From the NCBI GenBank assembly GCA_963763135.1, contig CAVXNJ010000004.1, positions 744,001-808,000 on the forward strand: 64,000 bases of DNA, given 5' to 3'. The notes below the pieces were generated by a model that searched no databases, had not been told where the DNA came from, and saw only the letters and a program-made list of their open reading frames with translations. Position 1 is the stretch's first letter. Each line of letters starts with the position of its first letter. The translations under genes were made by a program, and so were the position numbers. This document shows, piece after piece, positions 1 through 8,448 of the stretch. This DNA comes from JANMZO01 sp963763135. GTDB taxonomy: Bacteria; Actinomycetota; Acidimicrobiia; Acidimicrobiales; JANYDT01.

Positions 1-391
1 GGTGTGGTCATGTTTCGCCACGATCGGCGATCACATCCCGGAACCTATTCGTTTGAAGAAGACCGTCGGCCGTCTGGCGACGTATCTTCAGGCCTACGGT
101 GACTTGATGGTGTCCACCAACGGGTGGGATCCCGAGGTCCTGAAACGATTTCGGGCCGATCCGATGGTCGCAGGTTTTCGTGGTGCACTCGACGGCAAGG
201 CGAACACCTCGGAGCTGGAGCACGTGGCCACGCTGATCCCCGACGAATGGCTCGCTCCGGCCGCTTCGGGCACTCCCGCCCAGTGCGTGGCCGCGGTGAA
301 GAACCAGTTCGCTCTCGGCGCCGACGGCGTGATCCTTCACGGAGCCTCGCCCACCGACCTCGCTCCGATCGTCACCGCATACGGCGAGTAA
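1..391 (+). CDS. LLM-class F420-dependent oxidoreductase, C-terminal part (cut by window start)
   Basis: Only the last ~129 codons are present; the reading frame is open to the window edge, so the true start lies outside. The visible part has features common at the end of luciferase-like (LLM) flavin/F420 oxidoreductases: a closing segment with ASGTPAQCVAAVKNQF followed by GADGVILHGASP, where the protein checks the last strand and helix of the TIM barrel. Such enzymes use reduced F420 or FMN on diverse, usually unknown substrates. The substrate cannot be inferred here. It ends in TAA and converges on prfC, with an inverted repeat between them. Confidence 0.75.
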   Translation, partial: VWSCFATIGDHIPEPIRLKKTVGRLATYLQAYGDLMVSTNGWDPEVLKRFRADPMVAGFRGALDGKANTSELEHVATLIPDEWLAPAASGTPAQCVAAVKNQFALGADGVILHGASPTDLAPIVTAYGE

Positions 392-403
392 AGCGCCGGG
401 GGT

Positions 404-438
404 CACCACCAAGCGGACGAATGCTCCGCTGGTTGGTG
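404..438. terminator. Inverted repeat between convergent genes, likely bidirectional terminator
   Basis: The sequence CACCA-AGCGGA pairs with TCCGCT-GGTTGGTG across a 7-base loop, with a small bulge. It lies in the 55-bp gap between the convergent oxidoreductase and prfC genes. No long T-tract follows on either strand, so termination is inferred from position and stem only. Confidence 0.4.
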
Positions 439-446
439 CCCGCGGG

Positions 447-2024
447 TCACAGCCCAGCGACGAAACGGGCCAGCTTCCAGTCGGGGTTGTCGGAGATCAG
501 GCGCTCCATCCGGTACTTGCTCTCGAACAACGCGACGAGCGAACCATCGGCACGATTGACGACGCGCACACCAATAAGTCCACGTAGTTTCGCAGCGGTG
601 GCTTCGTCGGTCTTGCGCGCCACGTTGTAGGGGCTGCCTGAGACATCGACGGCCGCGCCGAACTCGTTTTCCAAACGGTGCGAGAAGACCTCGAACTGCA
701 GCGGTCCGACGGCCGCGAGGATCGGGGCCTGGTCGCCCACGTCGGGATCGCGAAGAACCTGCACGACGCCTTCGTCGTCGAGCTGGGCCAGGCCACTGCG
801 GAACTGTTTGAAGCGACCGGTGTCGCGAGGGCGCACGGTCGCGAACACCTCGGGATCGAACGTCGGGATCGCCGGAAACACGACCTTCTCACCTTCGTAG
901 AGGGTGTCGCCGATGCGGAGGTCGCGGGCGTTGATCAGACCGACGACGTCGCCGGGGAACGCCTCATCGACCGTGTCGCGCTCGGCGCCGAACACGGTGG
1001 TGGCGTACTTGGTGGAGAACGGTTTTCCGGACGCAGCGCGGGTGAGGTTCATCCCGCGTTCAAATCGACCGCTCGTGAGTCGCACGAACGCGATGCGGTC
1101 ACGATGCGACGGATCCATGTTGGCCTGCATCTTGAACACGAAGCCGCTGCAGAGCTGGTCGAGTTGGCGGGCCTTGCCGTCGACGTCGACGAACGGCGAC
1201 GGGCTGGGCACGAGGTCAACGACGGCATCGAGAAGCTGGCCCACGCCGAAGTTCGTGATGGCTGATCCGGCAAAGACCGGTGTTGACGTGCCGTCTCGGA
1301 ACGTTTCGATATCGAGCGTTTGCCCGACCGCATCGAACAACTCCACGTCGTCGGCGGCAGCCTTCCACGCGGGTCCCTCCTGGGCGGCGGCCTCGTCGGC
1401 GGACAGGATCTCTTCAAGCGCTACTGTCGCGCCGCGGGCGGTGCGGGTGAAGCGGTGGAAGTTGCCGGTCTGGCGGTTGATGATGCCCCGGAAGTCGCCC
1501 GGCTCGCCGACCGGCCACGTGACCGGTGTGGGTTGGAGAATGAGCTTTTCCTCAATCTCGTCGAGCAACTCGAGCGGCGAGCGCCCCGGACGGTCGAGCT
1601 TGTTGAGGAACGTGATGATCGGAAGATCACGGGCCCGGCAGACCTCGAACAACTTGAGCGTCTGGCTTTCGAGACCCTTCGCCGAGTCGAGGACCATGAC
1701 CACGGCATCGACCGCGGTGAGCACGCGGTACGTGTCTTCGGAGAAGTCGCGGTGACCCGGAGTGTCAAGGAGGTTGATAACGCAGTCGCGGTAGTCGAAC
1801 TGGAGCACCGTTGAGGTGATCGAGATCCCGCGCTTCTGCTCCATTTCCATCCAGTCAGACGTCGCCGAACGACCGCCCTCCCTGGCATGCACGGCACCCG
1901 CTCGTTGGACGGCGCCGGCATAGAGCAGGAACTTCTCCGTGAGCGTGGTCTTGCCGGCGTCGGGGTGGGAGATGATGGCGAAGGTCCGGCGTCGACCCGC
2001 TTCTTCGGCGATGCGCGCGCTCAC
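447..2024 (-). CDS. prfC: Peptide chain release factor 3 (RF3)
   Basis: Translational GTPase that recycles RF1/RF2 from the ribosome after termination. The 525-aa length matches the family (about 525-530). GTPase motifs are intact: P-loop SHPDAGKTTLTE near residue 19, switch I RGISIT, G3 DTPGHRDFSED near residue 85, and G4 NKLDRPGRSPLELLDEIE near residue 140. The ISIT and HRDFSEDTYR sequences, and the RF3-type C-terminus (GPLQFEVFSHRLENEFG), separate it from EF-G. The start shown gives MSARIAEEAGRRRTFAIISHPDAGKTT, a normal RF3 N-terminus. It is a single gene with a 679-bp non-coding stretch upstream that contains possible structured RNA. Confidence 0.96.
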   Translation of the reverse strand: MSARIAEEAGRRRTFAIISHPDAGKTTLTEKFLLYAGAVQRAGAVHAREGGRSATSDWMEMEQKRGISITSTVLQFDYRDCVINLLDTPGHRDFSEDTYRVLTAVDAVVMVLDSAKGLESQTLKLFEVCRARDLPIITFLNKLDRPGRSPLELLDEIEEKLILQPTPVTWPVGEPGDFRGIINRQTGNFHRFTRTARGATVALEEILSADEAAAQEGPAWKAAADDVELFDAVGQTLDIETFRDGTSTPVFAGSAITNFGVGQLLDAVVDLVPSPSPFVDVDGKARQLDQLCSGFVFKMQANMDPSHRDRIAFVRLTSGRFERGMNLTRAASGKPFSTKYATTVFGAERDTVDEAFPGDVVGLINARDLRIGDTLYEGEKVVFPAIPTFDPEVFATVRPRDTGRFKQFRSGLAQLDDEGVVQVLRDPDVGDQAPILAAVGPLQFEVFSHRLENEFGAAVDVSGSPYNVARKTDEATAAKLRGLIGVRVVNRADGSLVALFESKYRMERLISDNPDWKLARFVAGL

Positions 2025-2179
2025 GAGGGGATTCTCCTTGGGATGGAAGGGGACGGCAATCCTACTTCAGGGCTCCTGCGTCGCCGGGCCAGGTGCCGTC
2101 GGAAGAGGCGTCGGCAGCGGCATCGAAGCGGCATCGAAGCGTGAAGACGCCTGCCCGGGCGGCCCGGGTCTGCATGTGC

Positions 2180-2345
2180 CCAAAAACGTGAATCGGCGGC
2201 TGACCGAAGCCAGCCGCCGACACAACTATCCCTCTCCGCCCTCCGCCGTTGCATTTGGCGGGCAGATCGTTCGGCGCAACGATGCTTGGGGCCCGTCAGC
2301 CCTGAGCCCGTATGTGAGCGCTGTAACGCTAACTCCGGAAAACAG
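2180..2345 (-). other. Structured non-coding stretch upstream of prfC; candidate small RNA or leader
   Basis: No protein-like reading frame was found in 2025-2703. Read on the minus strand, this part holds at least three consecutive hairpins: ATCGTT/AACGAT at 2266-2283, a GCCCGCC/GGCGG-GGGC stem near 2232-2262, and a perfect 10-bp stem TCGGCGGCTG/CAGCCGCCGA at 2193-2220. The last is followed on the minus strand by TTCACG and then TTTTT, which resembles an intrinsic terminator. This fits a short independent RNA or an attenuating leader of prfC. I do not recognise a known RNA family. Confidence 0.3.
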
Positions 2346-2492
2346 CGGTGAACATACCCGGAACGCTCGTGGGGAAAAATACCTAGCAAACCGACCCAGG
2401 GGTCAGGAGCGCCGGGGGTGTCGGTGGCGGTTGCCACCAGTCGGTGGGTGGTGACCGATCCCGGCGCAGGAGGCTCCGACCTCGCTCGTGTG

Positions 2493-2549
2493 GTACCCAA
2501 CCCGGGGTTAACCGTGCGAAAGCGGTCTTGATTTGCCGGGGTTGGGTAC
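2493..2549. repeat. Dispersed inverted repeat, GTACCCAACC family, copy 1
   Basis: Left arm GTACCCAACCCGG (2493-2505) is complementary to right arm CCGGGGTTGGGTAC (2536-2549) with one bulged base and a 30-base loop. The same arms recur at 8368-8427 in an unrelated gap between genes, so this is a dispersed element and not a private terminator. It lies about 155 bp upstream of the thioesterase gene. Confidence 0.6.
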
Positions 2550-2703
2550 GTCGGTCGACCAGGTTGGAGGCCTGAGCGAGCTGGTTGGGTGCAGCCGAGC
2601 GGCTACGTTCCGCAGATATCCGGTTTTGACAGCCGGTGGCTGTGACCCGGTTCTTTACCGGTGCTGTCCTAAGGTGGTTGATCCAGTGACCACGGGAGAG
2701 GGC

Positions 2704-3180
2704 ATGACCAGCGGCTTGAACGAACCTTTCAGCGAAGGCTTTCACGACGGGGTGCATCGCATTCTGATCGCGGTCCGCTTCGGCGAACTCGACCCGTACA
2801 ACCATGTCAACCACGCGGTGTACGTGGCATGGTGCGAGGCCGGTCGGGCGCAGGCGTTGGCCGACGCCGGTGTGGCGCTGCACGATCTGGCAGCGCAGGG
2901 GCTCCAGATCGTGGTGACCGACCTCACGGTCAAGTACCGCAAACCGGCCGTGGCCGGGGATCGCGTGGTGATCGAGACCTGGATTTCGGAGCTCGGTGGA
3001 GTCCGGAGCACGTGGACGCAGCGGGTCCTTCGGCCGACGTCGGATGCCACCCCGCCCGAACTCCTGGTTGAACTCGAAGTCCGCGCCGGGTCGACCGACA
3101 CGAGCGGGAGACCGACCCGGTTTCCGGCCGGCGTTCGCCAAGCGCTGCTCGAACACATGGTCACCGTCGCCCCGCAGTAG
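2704..3180 (+). CDS. Hot-dog fold acyl-CoA thioesterase (4HBT family)
   Basis: A 158-aa protein of the 4-hydroxybenzoyl-CoA thioesterase/YbgC/FadM type, predicted to hydrolyse acyl-CoA thioesters in the cytoplasm. The family signature RFGELDPYNHVNHAVYVAW near residue 24 carries the conserved Asp and the Asn-His pair. The central hot-dog helix and the strands around LTVKYRKPAVAGDRVVIETW follow. The ATG at 2704 was chosen because GGGAGAG sits just upstream and the longer in-frame extension does not look like protein. It stands alone; the exact acyl substrate is unknown. Confidence 0.85.
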   Translation: MTSGLNEPFSEGFHDGVHRILIAVRFGELDPYNHVNHAVYVAWCEAGRAQALADAGVALHDLAAQGLQIVVTDLTVKYRKPAVAGDRVVIETWISELGGVRSTWTQRVLRPTSDATPPELLVELEVRAGSTDTSGRPTRFPAGVRQALLEHMVTVAPQ

Positions 3181-3257
3181 CGCGACCGGAGTCGATCAGG
3201 CCGGCCAATTCGGTGAATGCGGTCAATGGCGGCCCTTGAAGTGCCGATGCTCTCGAC

Positions 3258-4076
3258 GTGTCCTCTCCCTACCTGGCTCTTTTGACCACGACCAGCACGG
3301 TGGTCGTCGGAGGCGTCGCGTTCTTGATCGGACGCGCCACGCAACGACCCGCTCCGGCCACGCAGGTCGGACCCGTCGGACCGGCGTCGGACCCGGCAAT
3401 CGCGGCCCTCGCCAAAGCATCGAGCGAACAGGCGAGCGCGATGGTGAAGGTCGCCGAGCTTTCCGCTCAAAGCCTCCGGGCGGCGTCGGGGACCTACGTG
3501 TTTTCTCTCCGTGACCGCTTCGACGAACGGTTACCAGCAACCCAAGCCGGTGTGTCGAGCACGATCTGGCAGGCGCTCGGGGAAGCCCCCGCGGCGGTCG
3601 AGTTTCTGATCTTCCACCCCGGCGACATCGTACGTTTCACGCTCACGATCGTCGTGAACCAAGAGGCGGTCGAGCGACGCGTGTCGGTGACGGGCGTTGC
3701 GGCCGATCCGCGTCTGACCCCGCAATCGGCGAAGTATCAGGCGTCGTCGGCGCGTTCGGGTGAAGGCACGGCGTTCGTTTGCCCTTCCGACGTATCGCTC
3801 TTCGTGGATATCTGCTTCGACGTCGATTTGGGTTCGTTCGCCGCGGGTGAACGTTTCGAGTTGCCGGCTTCGGTACAGATCGAAGTGACCGACGTCAGGC
3901 CCGAGGGCGCGGTTGCCATCCTCCCGGTGGATCTCGTCATCTCGGGCACGGCGGTTCCCGACGAAGATGGCCTCGGCCTCGACCTGCTGGCCATCGAAGC
4001 GTCGATCGGCAACGAAGCCCGCTCGTACTACCTCGATAAAGCCGAACAACTGCTCCTCAGCCTGCCCGGCATCTGA
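3258..4076 (+). CDS. Membrane-anchored hypothetical protein
   Basis: A 272-aa protein with a GTG start. Residues ~5-25 form one hydrophobic helix (TTTSTVVVGGVAFLIG), followed by an Ala/Pro-rich stretch and a short Ala-rich helix (IAALAKASSEQASAMVKVAELSAQ is the general character). The rest (from ~75) is a soluble domain rich in beta strands, plausibly lying outside or inside the membrane anchor. I recognise no family or catalytic motif. A strong inverted repeat follows the stop codon. Coding quality is good and codon use resembles its neighbours. Confidence 0.6.
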   Translation: MSSPYLALLTTTSTVVVGGVAFLIGRATQRPAPATQVGPVGPASDPAIAALAKASSEQASAMVKVAELSAQSLRAASGTYVFSLRDRFDERLPATQAGVSSTIWQALGEAPAAVEFLIFHPGDIVRFTLTIVVNQEAVERRVSVTGVAADPRLTPQSAKYQASSARSGEGTAFVCPSDVSLFVDICFDVDLGSFAAGERFELPASVQIEVTDVRPEGAVAILPVDLVISGTAVPDEDGLGLDLLAIEASIGNEARSYYLDKAEQLLLSLPGI

Positions 4077-4101
4077 ACCGAGCGTTGCGTGCATGGTCGC
4101 G

Positions 4102-4134
4102 CCGAGGGCCGACGTCGGTGACGCCGGCCCTCGG
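4102..4134 (+). terminator. Probable intrinsic terminator after the membrane-anchored protein
   Basis: Perfect 10-bp stem CCGAGGGCCG / CGGCCCTCGG with a 13-base loop, starting 26 bp after the stop codon and followed by GTTTG. The U-tract is weak, as often seen in high-GC actinobacteria. Confidence 0.55.
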
Positions 4135-4207
4135 GTTTGCTGGTTCGCGTGTTTGTAACGTCAACGGGTAGGCCCGTGACTGTTACTCGTGTTGATGACC
4201 TTCATCA

Positions 4208-4425
4208 GTGGCGGGTGGCGAAGCGGGCCCTGCGCAGATAGGCCCCGCAGGGTCGCGAAGCGGGCCCTGCGCAGATAGGGCCCGCCACCATTAAGATCCG
4301 CGGCCCCGGCGAGGGCGCAGAGAGCGGAGGGAGCGTTAGCGACTGGAGCCGAGCGAGCTGCCGAGACCGGGTGAGGGCCGCTCAGTGGCGGGTGGCGAAG
4401 CGCTAGCGGAGCCGGGGCCCGCCAC
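4208..4425. repeat. Paired GTGGCGGG...CCCGCCAC inverted repeats with internal direct repeat
   Basis: Two elements begin with CAGTGGCGGGTGGCGAAGCG (from 4206 and 4383) and end with CCCGCCACCATT (from 4281 and 4418). Each can close as a hairpin through GTGGCGGG/CCCGCCAC. The first element also contains a direct repeat of GCGGGCCCTGCGCAGATAGG at about 4223 and 4260. The second element sits immediately after the 3' end of the minus-strand secreted protein and could serve as its terminator. No coding sequence was seen between 4077 and 4433. Confidence 0.6.
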
Positions 4426-4433
4426 CATTGGAA

Positions 4434-6035
4434 TCAGTAGCCGACGGTGATGGTGACGGCTTGGGTGCCGGCGACGATCGGGAACGGCGACGTCGATGCT
4501 GCGCCACCCGCACCGCTGGCTCGGGGAACTCCACCGGCGGTGACCGTGATGTTGCCGGTCGCGATGGTTCCGGTCGAAGCAATCGAGGTGACCGTGACGG
4601 TGCAGGTCGATGCGGCGTTGATCGTCACCGGTACCGACGAGGTCCCGCCGGTCGGGAGGATTCGTGACCGGAAGCTGAACGCCCCGCTCGGGTTGCCGCC
4701 GACCAGCACGTTGCTGCAGGCCAGGTCAACGAAGTAACCGTCGAGGTTCGCCGGAGCGGTACCGGTACGTGACAGGTTGAGCGTCACGACCGCCTGGTTC
4801 GCAGCGCTCGGGGCCACAGTTGTCGCAGTCCCGGGAATCGTCGGAAGGGTGGTGCCGACCAGGGTCGTTGTGGTGGCCCCGAGGAGCGTGGTCGTGGACG
4901 GCGTCGCCAGGTTCGGGAACGACACCTCGAGGGTCACCGTGTACGCCTGCGTGGCGGTGAATGTCGGTGAGTTGATGAAACTGCCGGTCGTTGCGCCGGC
5001 CATCGGCTGGCCATTGAGCAAGAAGCGCAGAGCCGCTCCGCCTACGTCGGTTCCGAGAAGGCGGGCCTCAACCTGGCAGGCGGTGGCCGCGACGGTCGCC
5101 GATCCCGACGTCAGCGTGAGCGTGAGCTGAGCGGTGGCGGGAACCACACCAAGGCGCACGGCCTGGGTTTGGAAAGCGCCGGGCGATGTCGGTGGCGTGC
5201 AGTTGACGGTGAAGTCGATGCCGGTCATTCCGGCCGGGAGCACCGTCAGGAAGCGGGTCGCGAGTTCGGGGCGGCCGGAGGCCGGGGGAGGTGTTGGTGC
5301 CCCGATGGTGGTTGTCGTGGAGCCGGCGAGTGTCGTGGTGGGTGCTCCGGCGACCGTGGTCGAGGTGATCGACCCGGCAACGGGTGTCGTCGTGGTCGGC
5401 GCGGCGGTGGCGACCGGGGCGGAACCCGGGGTGTACTCGATGAGCAACGTGACGACGGCGTCGGCGCCGGTGAAGGAGCGACTCGTTGCAGTTGAACCGG
5501 TGGAGGTGGTGCCGTCGGGCAGGCCATTGATCAGGAAGGCAATCTTCACCGCACCGGGCGCAGAGGCCGAAGCCGTGCAAACCGAGCCGGTCGGATTCGA
5601 CGAACTCGGAGCGACGAGAGCGAACGGCATGCGGTTGGTTCCGCCCTGCGCACCAAAGTTGACGGTGGCGACGGACTGCGCCTGAGACCCGCTCAGTCCG
5701 CTACACGCCACGTCGAGCTTCGAGGTCGCTGTGGCCGGAACTGTACCGAACGAAATCGCGGCGACATCGATCTGGTTCGAAGTTGAGCTGCTTCCGGTTG
5801 CGGTCGGTGCTGTGGTGGTCTTCGTGGAACTTGAGGATGTCGAGCGCTTGGCCCACTTGTACTTCGTGCCGCTCTTCACGCACACGAGCGTTCCGGAGGT
5901 CTTTCCGACCTGACTCTTCGTGCACGATCCGCCGAGTTTGGCGGTGGCGCCGAGCGCCGGGATTGTGACGGCGGTTGCCAGCAGGCCAACGGTCGCGGCG
6001 GCCAGGAGCGGAATACGGCCATTCGGAAGTCGCAT
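4434..6035 (-). CDS. Secreted Thr/Ser-rich protein with three repeated beta-domains
   Basis: A 533-aa protein with a Sec signal peptide (basic start, then PLLAAATVGLLATAVTIPALGA). A short N-terminal module follows with CTKSQVGKTSGTLVCVKSGTKYKW-like character and a Cys pair. Three similar ~110-residue domains come next, each with a pattern ending in pairs such as VACSGL/C and TVTLxVS. They are joined by low-complexity linkers rich in Thr, such as TTTTPVAGSITSTTV and TTTLLGATTTTL. Architecture suggests an extracellular or cell-surface protein; no enzyme motif is seen. The repeat similarity implies internal duplication. Function unknown. Confidence 0.7.
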   Translation of the reverse strand: MRLPNGRIPLLAAATVGLLATAVTIPALGATAKLGGSCTKSQVGKTSGTLVCVKSGTKYKWAKRSTSSSSTKTTTAPTATGSSSTSNQIDVAAISFGTVPATATSKLDVACSGLSGSQAQSVATVNFGAQGGTNRMPFALVAPSSSNPTGSVCTASASAPGAVKIAFLINGLPDGTTSTGSTATSRSFTGADAVVTLLIEYTPGSAPVATAAPTTTTPVAGSITSTTVAGAPTTTLAGSTTTTIGAPTPPPASGRPELATRFLTVLPAGMTGIDFTVNCTPPTSPGAFQTQAVRLGVVPATAQLTLTLTSGSATVAATACQVEARLLGTDVGGAALRFLLNGQPMAGATTGSFINSPTFTATQAYTVTLEVSFPNLATPSTTTLLGATTTTLVGTTLPTIPGTATTVAPSAANQAVVTLNLSRTGTAPANLDGYFVDLACSNVLVGGNPSGAFSFRSRILPTGGTSSVPVTINAASTCTVTVTSIASTGTIATGNITVTAGGVPRASGAGGAASTSPFPIVAGTQAVTITVGY

Positions 6036-6221
6036 AGGGAACCTTCGATCTAGTGGGGTGCTCGGGGCAGCACCTACAGTGGTCAGACCGTACCAGTGTC
6101 TTTCCGGGTCGGGGTGACAGCGGCAACGCTACGCGGCGTAAGTCACGTTTGCCGCGAACCGCCCCTCGCCTGAGACGCGGCGGGTGAGGCGGGCGACACG
6201 GGTGACGTAGTGACGTCGGCG

Positions 6222-7160
6222 CTACAGCGTTGCCCGGAAAACGCCGGGTTCGATTTCCGCCACGCCACCGTTGCGAAGGAGTCGTGTGATGTGCATGCTC
6301 ATGGACCGCCGTTCGACGGCGTCGCCGAAGAGGACCTCGACGCCCGGACGGTAGATGAAACGGTGGGTCACGATGTCGTCCATTGTTCGTGGCTCGGCGA
6401 GAAACTCGAGCAGACGGGCCTCGCGTTTTCCGATGACCGCAGCGAACGCATCGAGTTGGGTCACGAACTCGGCCTGCCCTTCGACCACACCTTTGTGATG
6501 GAACGTGACGTAGTGCCGCGCTTCGATTTCACGGGCTTTCGCGATGGCCCGCTCCATGTCCTCAAGGTCGGACCAGTGGTCGCCGTAGTACGGACCGAAG
6601 CTCGTGAGATCGAGGTCGGCCACGAAGAACACGCCATCGGGTTCGATGAGGAAGCCGCTGTGACCCCGGGTATGACCGGGCAGGTGGACCACCTCGATCC
6701 GCAAGCCGTCGCCCAGGTCGAATACGTGACCGTCACCGAAGCCCGTGGCGTCGACGCGTGGTTTGTAGTGGAACTCTTCGATGATCTGAAGGCTGAACTT
6801 GTCGGCGATGTCCTGGGGCAGGCCGTAGATCTCCATTAGGCCATCGAGGCTGTGCAGGGCGCGAACGTCGTCGTGGTGGGCATGAAGCTGGGCGTCGGGA
6901 AACGTCGACACCCCGCCCATGTGGTCTTCGTGACCGTGACTCACGAGCATGCGGTCGACCCGGCTCGGAGCGCCGCCGCGCTTGGCGACCGTCACCGACG
7001 GGTCGATCAGGATGGTCTCGCTCGACCCTTCCACGAGCAATGAATTCCCGGAGGGGTACTTGCCGTTGGTGTCGCCGATCAGGGCGAGTGAACGGCCGAT
7101 GCGGAGGTCGGAATCAAGAATCGAGGTGATGGCCACGCCTGCAGCATAGGAGAGCGGCAT
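6222..7160 (-). CDS. MBL-fold metallo-hydrolase
   Basis: Metallo-beta-lactamase superfamily hydrolase of ~312 aa. The metal motif HGHEDHMGG (HxHxDH) is intact, as are the following ligands in HLPGHTRGHSGFLI and the Asp in FVADLDLT. A C-terminal helical part (from about residue 225) resembles the winged-helix tail seen in some MBL hydrolases. I chose the ATG at 7160; a GTG at 7136 giving VAITSILDSDLRIG would also fit, since the conserved sequence begins there. The gene is divergent from the XdhC-like gene. Substrate unknown. Confidence 0.82.
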   Translation of the reverse strand: MPLSYAAGVAITSILDSDLRIGRSLALIGDTNGKYPSGNSLLVEGSSETILIDPSVTVAKRGGAPSRVDRMLVSHGHEDHMGGVSTFPDAQLHAHHDDVRALHSLDGLMEIYGLPQDIADKFSLQIIEEFHYKPRVDATGFGDGHVFDLGDGLRIEVVHLPGHTRGHSGFLIEPDGVFFVADLDLTSFGPYYGDHWSDLEDMERAIAKAREIEARHYVTFHHKGVVEGQAEFVTQLDAFAAVIGKREARLLEFLAEPRTMDDIVTHRFIYRPGVEVLFGDAVERRSMSMHITRLLRNGGVAEIEPGVFRATL

Positions 7161-7257
7161 TCGAGAACCCAGTGTGCGGATCAAGGCCGCGATGCGCGAG
7201 TGGCCACGATCCGGGGGCGGCGGCGCGATTGCGGGGCCGGAGCGGTACGGTGGACGC

Positions 7258-8256
7258 GTGCTTGAGCTATCGCGGTCAGTCCCGAGTTTTGCCGGTTTGC
7301 CGACGGTTCTCGTCCGGGTTACTCGTTTCGAGGGTTTCGGTGGACGCCGCGAAGGTGAAGCGATGCTGCGAGCAGCCGATGGCCGAAGCGTGGGCAGCGT
7401 GCTGAGTGGAACGGTCGACGCACAGCTTGCGACGCTCGATCACACGGTGCCGACTCGACTCGTGGTTCCCGTCGGCGATGCAGAAGCGGTCAGTGCCGGA
7501 CTGGCGTGTGGGGGATCAGCCGAGTTGTTTGTGCAACCGCTCGGGTCAGTTCCGGCGCGAGCCTGGGAGCTGATCGATCAACGTGAACCGTTCGTGCTGA
7601 CGACCAGATTCGGCGGTCCGCACTTCGGCGATTGCGTCGTGGTCACCCCCGAGAGCGATCCGACTGAGGGTATTGCGGGCATGGCCGGTGAAGCGGTTCA
7701 GGCGGCGTTGGACCAACTTCGACTCGGCCGGGTTCGCGTCGCCACGGTCGAAACTGCTGAGGGCGAAGTCCTGTTGGAGACGGTGTCGCCTGCCCCGCAC
7801 GTCCTCGTGGTCGGGGTGGCTGAACTTGCAAACGCGATCCGCAAGCAGGGAGCGCTGCTCGGATGGAGCTGCGAGATCATCGACGAGCGGGTGGCCGGGG
7901 GAGCCGAAGCGTCAGGTGCCGCCGCGGCGAAGCTCGGTCCGCTCGACGCAATCGCCGTGTTGAGCCATGACCTGCCCGCGTCGTGTACCGCTTTGGCGGC
8001 GGCCCTGCGCGGCCGGTGCGGGTACATCGGAGCGCTCGGCTCCCGACACACCCAGGCGGCCCGGCGGGAGCGCCTGTTGAGCATCGAGGGCCTCGCTGAG
8101 GCCGACGCGGACCGCGTCCACGGCCCGATCGGACTCGACCTCGGCTCCCGCACGCCGGAGGAGACCGCCCTCGCGATCTTTGCTGAGGCTCTAGCGGTCC
8201 GCCGGGGTAGGAACGCCGCTCGTTTGAGCTCCGGCTCGGGGCCGATCAACGGCTGA
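7258..8256 (+). CDS. XdhC/CoxI-family protein
   Basis: Two-domain protein of ~332 aa. The N-terminal XdhC_CoxI domain contains a SVLSGTVDAQL-like segment where family members carry GGCVE, so the usual Cys is replaced. The C-terminal Rossmann domain contains GYIGALGSRHTQAARRERL, a hallmark of XdhC_C. Family members bind and insert the sulfurated molybdenum cofactor into xanthine or CO dehydrogenases. No molybdoenzyme subunits are nearby, so the client is unknown. The GTG at 7258 gives the usual N-terminus (VLELSRSV...); a longer in-frame start at 7174 would overlap the divergent MBL gene. Confidence 0.78.
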   Translation: MLELSRSVPSFAGLPTVLVRVTRFEGFGGRREGEAMLRAADGRSVGSVLSGTVDAQLATLDHTVPTRLVVPVGDAEAVSAGLACGGSAELFVQPLGSVPARAWELIDQREPFVLTTRFGGPHFGDCVVVTPESDPTEGIAGMAGEAVQAALDQLRLGRVRVATVETAEGEVLLETVSPAPHVLVVGVAELANAIRKQGALLGWSCEIIDERVAGGAEASGAAAAKLGPLDAIAVLSHDLPASCTALAAALRGRCGYIGALGSRHTQAARRERLLSIEGLAEADADRVHGPIGLDLGSRTPEETALAIFAEALAVRRGRNAARLSSGSGPING

Positions 8257-8325
8257 ACGAGCGGGGTCGAACAGCGACCCGCTTCGGACCGGCGGGGCCG
8301 GCAGCCGATTCGGGTATTCCGGGCG

Positions 8326-8427
8326 GTACCCAACTCAGGCACCCGCGGTTCCCGACCTTGTAGCCCAGGTACCCAACCCCGGTGGGTCGCCCCCAGTTTC
8401 CGGTCAAAACCACCCGGGTTGGGTTCC
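8326..8427. repeat. Dispersed inverted repeat, GTACCCAACC family, copy 2
   Basis: GGTACCCAAC occurs at 8326 and again as GGTACCCAACCCCGG at 8368-8382. The second is complementary to CCCGGGTTGGGTTCC at 8413-8427. The arms match those at 2493-2549. The element fills the gap between the convergent XdhC-like and DUF4406 genes, where it could also help end transcription. Confidence 0.6.
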
Positions 8428-8448
8428 TTCGCCCGCCGGGTCGGGCGG

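Noticed and set aside
2021..2500. Minus-strand 159-codon frame upstream of prfC
   Set aside because: Overlaps the prfC start by four bases but is Arg/Pro/His-rich with no recognisable sequence; the region is better described as hairpin-rich non-coding.
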